From Actinoallomurus sp963799975 (GTDB lineage Bacteria > Actinomycetota > Actinomycetes > Streptosporangiales > Streptosporangiaceae): 64,000 nt of DNA. The notes under the pieces were generated by a model. It saw nothing but the letters and a program-made list of their open reading frames with translations. It searched no databases and was not told where the DNA came from. Position numbers and translations under genes: made by a program. Below are positions 60,395 through 64,000 of the stretch, in pieces; the first letter of the stretch is position 1, and every line of letters begins with the position of its first letter. The stretch lies in NCBI GenBank assembly GCA_963799975.1, contig CAWCZF010000003.1:124001-188000 (forward strand). The letters run 5' to 3'.

Positions 60395-61012
60395 TCAGAC
60401 GGGACGGAGGGCGCCTTCGGGTGACATCGACCCGAGGAGGCGTTCGAGGGCGACCTCGACGTCCTCACGCCAGGAGATGGCCGACTTGAGTTCGAGGCGG
60501 AGTCGGGGATAGCGGTGGTGCGGACGCACCGTCTTGAAGCCGACCGCGAGCATGTAGTCGGCCGGCAGCATGCAACCGGGCTTCTCCCACTTGAGATCAC
60601 CGAACGCCTCGATCGCACGTACGCCGCGCCGGGTGAGGTCCTTGGCGACGCCCTGGACGAGCATGCGACCGAGCCCCCCGCCCTGGAACTCCGGGAGAAT
60701 ATGCGCGGTCATCATGAGAGCGGCGTCGGCACTGACGGGGCTCGTGGGAAACGCGACCGACCGAGGCACGTAGAGCGGCGGCGCGTACATCACGAACCCG
60801 GCGGGCACGCTGTCGACGTAGACGAGCTTGCCGCAGCTCCCCCACTCCAGCAGCGTCGAGGAGATCCAGGCTTCCTTCTCCAGCTCCGGATCTCCGGCGT
60901 CCTCGGCGCGCTGCTTGCTCACGGGATCGAGCTCCCAGAAAACGCACCCCCGACACCGGGTCGGCAGATCCTCGACATTGTCGAGCGTGATGTTCACCAG
61001 ACGACGCGACAC
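60395..61012 (-). CDS. GNAT-family acetyltransferase conserved beside parB
   Basis: The product has 205 residues. RCRGCVFWELDP is an N-terminal signature of this group. The CoA loop is LPEFQGGGLGRMLVQGVAKDLTRRGVRAIEAFG, and WEKPGCMLPADYMLAVGFKTVRPHHRYPRLRLEL follows. From memory the gene lies between trxA and parB in Streptomyces. The substrate is unknown. The region between it and trxA (60163-60394) has nothing recognisable. Confidence 0.88.
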   Translation of the reverse strand: MSRRLVNITLDNVEDLPTRCRGCVFWELDPVSKQRAEDAGDPELEKEAWISSTLLEWGSCGKLVYVDSVPAGFVMYAPPLYVPRSVAFPTSPVSADAALMMTAHILPEFQGGGLGRMLVQGVAKDLTRRGVRAIEAFGDLKWEKPGCMLPADYMLAVGFKTVRPHHRYPRLRLELKSAISWREDVEVALERLLGSMSPEGALRPV

Positions 61013-61210
61013 CGGCCAGGCCCCCTTCTTGGGCGGAGCGCCTTCATCACCAGGACCTATTCCCGCTCCAGGAAGATCTTAGAGCCTGTTTGGACGGGGA
61101 TTTCACGCGCCGTTCCTCGCGTGCTCGGGCTGTCGCGCCGTCGCCATCGTCAGTCCATACCCGACGAGGAACGCTCTCCCCTCGTGTGCGAGGGGAGAGT
61201 CGTCGGCGTT

Positions 61211-61224
61211 GTTTCACGTGAAAC
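61211..61224. promoter_or_regulatory. parS centromere site (perfect)
   Basis: GTTTCACGTGAAAC is the exact 14-bp actinobacterial parS. It lies just downstream of parB, between parB and the GNAT gene. Confidence 0.93.
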
Positions 61225-61251
61225 GGTCGGGTGCGAGCGGCCCGGGAGTTG

Positions 61252-62217
61252 TTACTGCGCGGCCGACTGGTCTGGGTGGCCGTCGGGGTTCATGGCGTTG
61301 ATGATGCGTTCGAGGTCCTCGATGGAGCCGAACTCCACCACGATCTTCCCCTTGCGGCGGCCGAGATCGACGCTGACCTTCGTCTCGTAGAGCTCCGACA
61401 GCTCGGCGGCGAGTTCCTCGATCCGCGGGTTCACCGGCTTGTTCACGGCCTTGCGGCGGGCCGCCTGCTTCGTGTCGCCGCCCTCCCCGAGGGCGATCAG
61501 CTCCTCCACCGCCCGTACGGAAAGGCCCTCGGCGACGATACGGCCCGCCAGGTGCTCCTGCCGCTCGGCGCTGTCGAGGCCGAGCAGCGCACGCGCGTGG
61601 CCCGCACTCAGGACTCCGGCGGCCACGCGGCGCTGTACCGCCGGCGGCAGGTTCAGCAGCCGAAGCGTGTTGGTGATGTGCGGACGGGAGCGGCCGATCC
61701 GCGTGGCGAGCTCCTCGTGCGTGGCACCGAAGTCGTCCAGCAGTTGCTGATATGCGGCCGCCTCCTCCAGGGCGTTCAGCTGCTGCCGGTGGAGGTTCTC
61801 CATCAGCGCGTCGCGCAGGAGGTCGTCGTCGCCCGTCTTCCGGACGATCGCCGGGATCGTCGTGATGCCCGCGAGCTTGGAGGCACGCAGCCGTCGCTCG
61901 CCCATGATGAGCTCGTATCGGCCCGAGCGCGGCTCCCGCACCACGATCGGTTGCAGCAGGCCGACGACGCTGATCGAGGCGGCGAGCTCCTCCAGCGCCT
62001 CCTCGTCGAACGTCTGACGCGGCTGGCGCGGGTTCGGGACGATCGCGTCGATGGGGAGTTCGGCGAAGCGCGCGCCTGCCACCAGGACGGGCGCCGAGTC
62101 GCCATTGGCTCCCTGGACGCCGTCCTCGCGCGTCCCGACGGTCATCTCGCCCGGTGGCGGCCCGGTGGGGATCAGTGCGCCAAGACCCTTGCCAAGCCCG
62201 CGTCGTTGCTGACTCAC
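61252..62217 (-). CDS. parB: Chromosome segregation protein ParB
   Basis: The product has 321 residues. The CTPase/nuclease-like part has LPIDAIVPNPRQPRQTFDEEALEELAASISVVGLLQPIVVRE, GRYELIMGERRLRASKLAG and ENLHRQQLNALEEAAAYQQLLDDFGATHEELATRIGRSRPHITNTLRLLNLP (DNA-binding HTH). The C-terminal dimerisation domain is ELSELYETKVSVDLGRRKGKIVVEFGSIEDLERIINAM. It binds parS and slides as a clamp. GTG at 62217 follows GGAGGAG. Confidence 0.98.
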   Translation of the reverse strand: MSQQRRGLGKGLGALIPTGPPPGEMTVGTREDGVQGANGDSAPVLVAGARFAELPIDAIVPNPRQPRQTFDEEALEELAASISVVGLLQPIVVREPRSGRYELIMGERRLRASKLAGITTIPAIVRKTGDDDLLRDALMENLHRQQLNALEEAAAYQQLLDDFGATHEELATRIGRSRPHITNTLRLLNLPPAVQRRVAAGVLSAGHARALLGLDSAERQEHLAGRIVAEGLSVRAVEELIALGEGGDTKQAARRKAVNKPVNPRIEELAAELSELYETKVSVDLGRRKGKIVVEFGSIEDLERIINAMNPDGHPDQSAAQ

Positions 62218-62293
62218 TTCGGCTCCTCCATGCCCCCGGTGCCGGGCGGCGTCCGTCCGATCTCCCCCATGCCGTACGCCCGCACGACGCAGG

Positions 62294-63370
62294 TCACTTC
62301 ACCGCTCCGCGGTAGGCCATCTCCCGCGCCGCCTCGGTGTAGGCGAGTGCGCCGCTGGAGCCCGGGTCGTAGGTGAGGACGGACTCGCCGTAGCTCGGCG
62401 CCTCCGACACCCGGACGCTCCGGGGGATGACCGTGCCGAGCACGAGTTCGCCGAAGTGGCTTCGCACCTCGTCAGCGACCTGGGCGGCCAGCCGCGTACG
62501 AGCGTCGTACATCGTCAGCAGGATCGTGGTGACCTCGAGGTCGCGGTTCAGGTGCTGCTTGACCAGATCGACCGTGTGCAGCAACTGGGTCAGGCCCTCC
62601 AGCGCGTAGTACTCCGTCTGGATCGGGATGAGCAGCTCGTCCGCGCCCGTCAGCGCGTTGACGGTGAGCAGCCCCAGCGACGGCGGGCAGTCGATGAGCA
62701 CGTAGTCGAACTTCTCCGTGTCGTAGGACTCCAGCGCCCGGCGCAGCCGCGTCTCGCGGGCCACCATGGGGACGAGGTCGACCTCGGCGCCGGCCAGGTG
62801 CAGCGTCGCGGGGGCGCAGTAGAGGTTCGGCACTCCTTCGGCCGGTACGACGATGTCGTCGAACGAGCCGCCCTCGAGGATCACGTGATAGACGGACGGG
62901 ATGTCGCTGTGGTGCTCCACGCCGAGGGCCGTCGAGGCGTTCCCCTGCGGGTCGAGGTCGATCACCAGGACGCGGCAGTTGTGCATCGCCAGCGCCGCCG
63001 CCAGGTTGACCGCGCTCGTGGTCTTGCCGACGCCGCCCTTTTGGTTGGCGATCGTGACGACGCGGCAGCGCGGGGGCCGAGGCCATTCCTTCTCGCCGCG
63101 CTTCGCCTGCACGCGCAGGGCCGCCGCGGCGGCTCGCGCTATCGGCTGGCTTGTTTCACGTGAAACCTCGGCGGACTTCAACGCTTCGCTGACCAACTTC
63201 GACTCCCCGTGGACCGATTCACGCTGCGACGTCTCATTGACCGGATTCGGCGGCGCCGCGCTCACCGGACGCCGTGGGACGCCCTCGGTCGGCCAGCCAA
63301 GGCCGGACGCGCCCCGCGACGCCGTCGGCGTGGCTCGGTCGGGCCAGCCCAGTCCCGCAGTCGTAGTCAA
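62294..63370 (-). CDS. parA: Chromosome partitioning ATPase ParA
   Basis: The product has 358 residues. The deviant Walker A is QKGGVGKTTSAVNLAAALA, then VLVIDLDPQGNASTALG, Walker B VLIDCPPSLGLLTVNAL, and RTRLAAQVADEVRSHFGELVL. An unusual N-terminal extension of about 100 residues contains two GLGWP units. A parS site lies within it and is translated as VSRETS. TTG at 63370 follows GAGG. A later start near RVVTIANQKGGVG is conceivable, but the extension matches the genome's codon use. Confidence 0.96.
   Translation of the reverse strand: MTTTAGLGWPDRATPTASRGASGLGWPTEGVPRRPVSAAPPNPVNETSQRESVHGESKLVSEALKSAEVSRETSQPIARAAAAALRVQAKRGEKEWPRPPRCRVVTIANQKGGVGKTTSAVNLAAALAMHNCRVLVIDLDPQGNASTALGVEHHSDIPSVYHVILEGGSFDDIVVPAEGVPNLYCAPATLHLAGAEVDLVPMVARETRLRRALESYDTEKFDYVLIDCPPSLGLLTVNALTGADELLIPIQTEYYALEGLTQLLHTVDLVKQHLNRDLEVTTILLTMYDARTRLAAQVADEVRSHFGELVLGTVIPRSVRVSEAPSYGESVLTYDPGSSGALAYTEAAREMAYRGAVK
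63154..63167. promoter_or_regulatory. parS centromere site (perfect) inside parA
   Basis: GTTTCACGTGAAAC lies within the parA coding region and encodes VSRET there. An in-gene parS near the ParA start is common in actinobacteria. Confidence 0.93.
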
Positions 63371-63376
63371 GGACCG

Positions 63377-64000
63377 TCACCTCTTCCGTCCGTGCGCGCC
63401 ACCGCGCCGACGCGCGCTCCGGCGAGACCCGCCCCGCTCTCGTGAAGACTGCGGAGGAGTGCCCGCGACCACGCGAACCACCGTCGTCGGCGGGTCGACC
63501 TTATCGTGGCCGACGTGCACTACCTCGGCCGCGCGAACCCCGAATTTCTCCAGAACCGGTCGTGCTTCTTCGAGCTCGGCCGCCGCGCGCTCGCCCTTTA
63601 GTGCGAGCAGCTCGCCGTCCGCCCTGAGCAACGGCAGCGCCCATCCGGCCAGCCGCGCCAGGGGCGCCACGGCGCGCGCGGTCACCACGTCCGCCGCGTA
63701 GTCGTTCGCGACCTCCTCGGCCCGCGCCCGGCGTACGACGACGTTCGGCAGTCGCAGGAGGTCGACGCACTCCTGCAGGAAGACCGTACGCCGCAGCAGC
63801 GGCTCCAACAGCGTGACCGACAGATCCGCGCGCACGAGGGCGAGCACGATGCCCGGCAGCCCGGCGCCCGACCCGACGTCGATCACCTCGGCCGACGGCG
63901 GGATGAGCTCGGCCAGCACGGCGCAGTTGAGTACGTGCCGCTCCCAGAGGCGCTCGACCTCACGCGGTCCGATCAGGCCGCGCTCGACACCGGGGCCGGC
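63377..64000 (-). CDS. rsmG: 16S rRNA (guanine-527-N7) methyltransferase RsmG (partial, start beyond the right end)
   Basis: The visible 207 residues hold GLIGPREVERLWERHVLNCAVLAELIP, the SAM-binding region VIDVGSGAGLPGIVLALVRADLSVTLLEPLLRRTVFLQE, and VVTARAVAPLARLAGWALPLL. The enzyme methylates G527 in the 530 loop. The C-terminus is an added basic tail (GGSRRSARRRGGAHGRKR). It lies just upstream of parA (6-base gap), the usual order toward oriC. Confidence 0.96.
   Translation of the reverse strand, partial: AGPGVERGLIGPREVERLWERHVLNCAVLAELIPPSAEVIDVGSGAGLPGIVLALVRADLSVTLLEPLLRRTVFLQECVDLLRLPNVVVRRARAEEVANDYAADVVTARAVAPLARLAGWALPLLRADGELLALKGERAAAELEEARPVLEKFGVRAAEVVHVGHDKVDPPTTVVRVVAGTPPQSSRERGGSRRSARRRGGAHGRKR

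Overview
The window is high-GC actinobacterial chromosome (roughly 70% G+C by eye). It lies on one flank of the replication origin. From the right edge leftwards, rsmG, parA, parB, a GNAT protein, trxA, trxB, sigM with its anti-sigma factor, a pseudokinase, murJ, a DUF6049 protein, a NUDIX hydrolase and pcnA are followed by ino1, padR, DUF5318, a class A PBP, rpsF, ssb, rpsR, rplI, a MATE exporter and dnaB. From memory this is the Streptomyces-type order; in mycobacteria the two halves sit on opposite sides of oriC. Codon use with frequent GTACG, and the mix of families, suggest Streptosporangiales (possibly Thermomonosporaceae), but I cannot fix the genus. oriC itself should lie beyond the right end.

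Layout. 1-4.7 kb: accessory genes (a secreted protease fragment, an internally deleted DUF1348 gene, a GNAT enzyme, a YCII/ECF42 sigma pair, a PPOX enzyme, small proteins). 4.7-8.8 kb: an esterase, a 172-bp tandem duplication beside tRNA-Ser(CGA), tadA with two tandem TadA-associated paralogues, and upp. 8.8-14.1 kb: a giant HTH-nSTAND-WD40 protein facing a small peptide gene across a repeat-rich control region, then small membrane/PH proteins. 14.2-23.7 kb: regulators, a DMT exporter with a B3/B4-domain protein, a decayed serine hydrolase, metabolic enzymes and a Trp/Gly-rich exported peptide. 23.9-40 kb: the replication/ribosomal block (dnaB, rplI-rpsR-ssb-rpsF), cell-wall genes (amidase, PBP, glycosyltransferases), nfo, and padR-ino1. 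40-49 kb: a peptide ABC importer operon, an MFS transporter and bioA, lying between the two conserved blocks. 49-64 kb: pcnA and the divergent NUDIX-DUF6049-murJ-pseudokinase-sigM-anti-sigma cluster (peptidoglycan flipping and envelope stress), trxBA, and the segregation genes parB, parA and rsmG.

Control signals. Many genes start directly 6-8 bases after a TANNNT box and are probably leaderless. Two perfect parS sites lie near and inside parA, and two one-mismatch sites lie far away, at 17.9 and 28.6 kb. A DnaA-box-like cluster precedes dnaB. The rpsF mRNA has a leader able to pair with its own ribosome-binding site. Two genes (DUF1348, serine hydrolase) show the same kind of decay: an intact start region joined out of frame to an intact C-terminal part. 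No insertion sequence, prophage or CRISPR array was seen.
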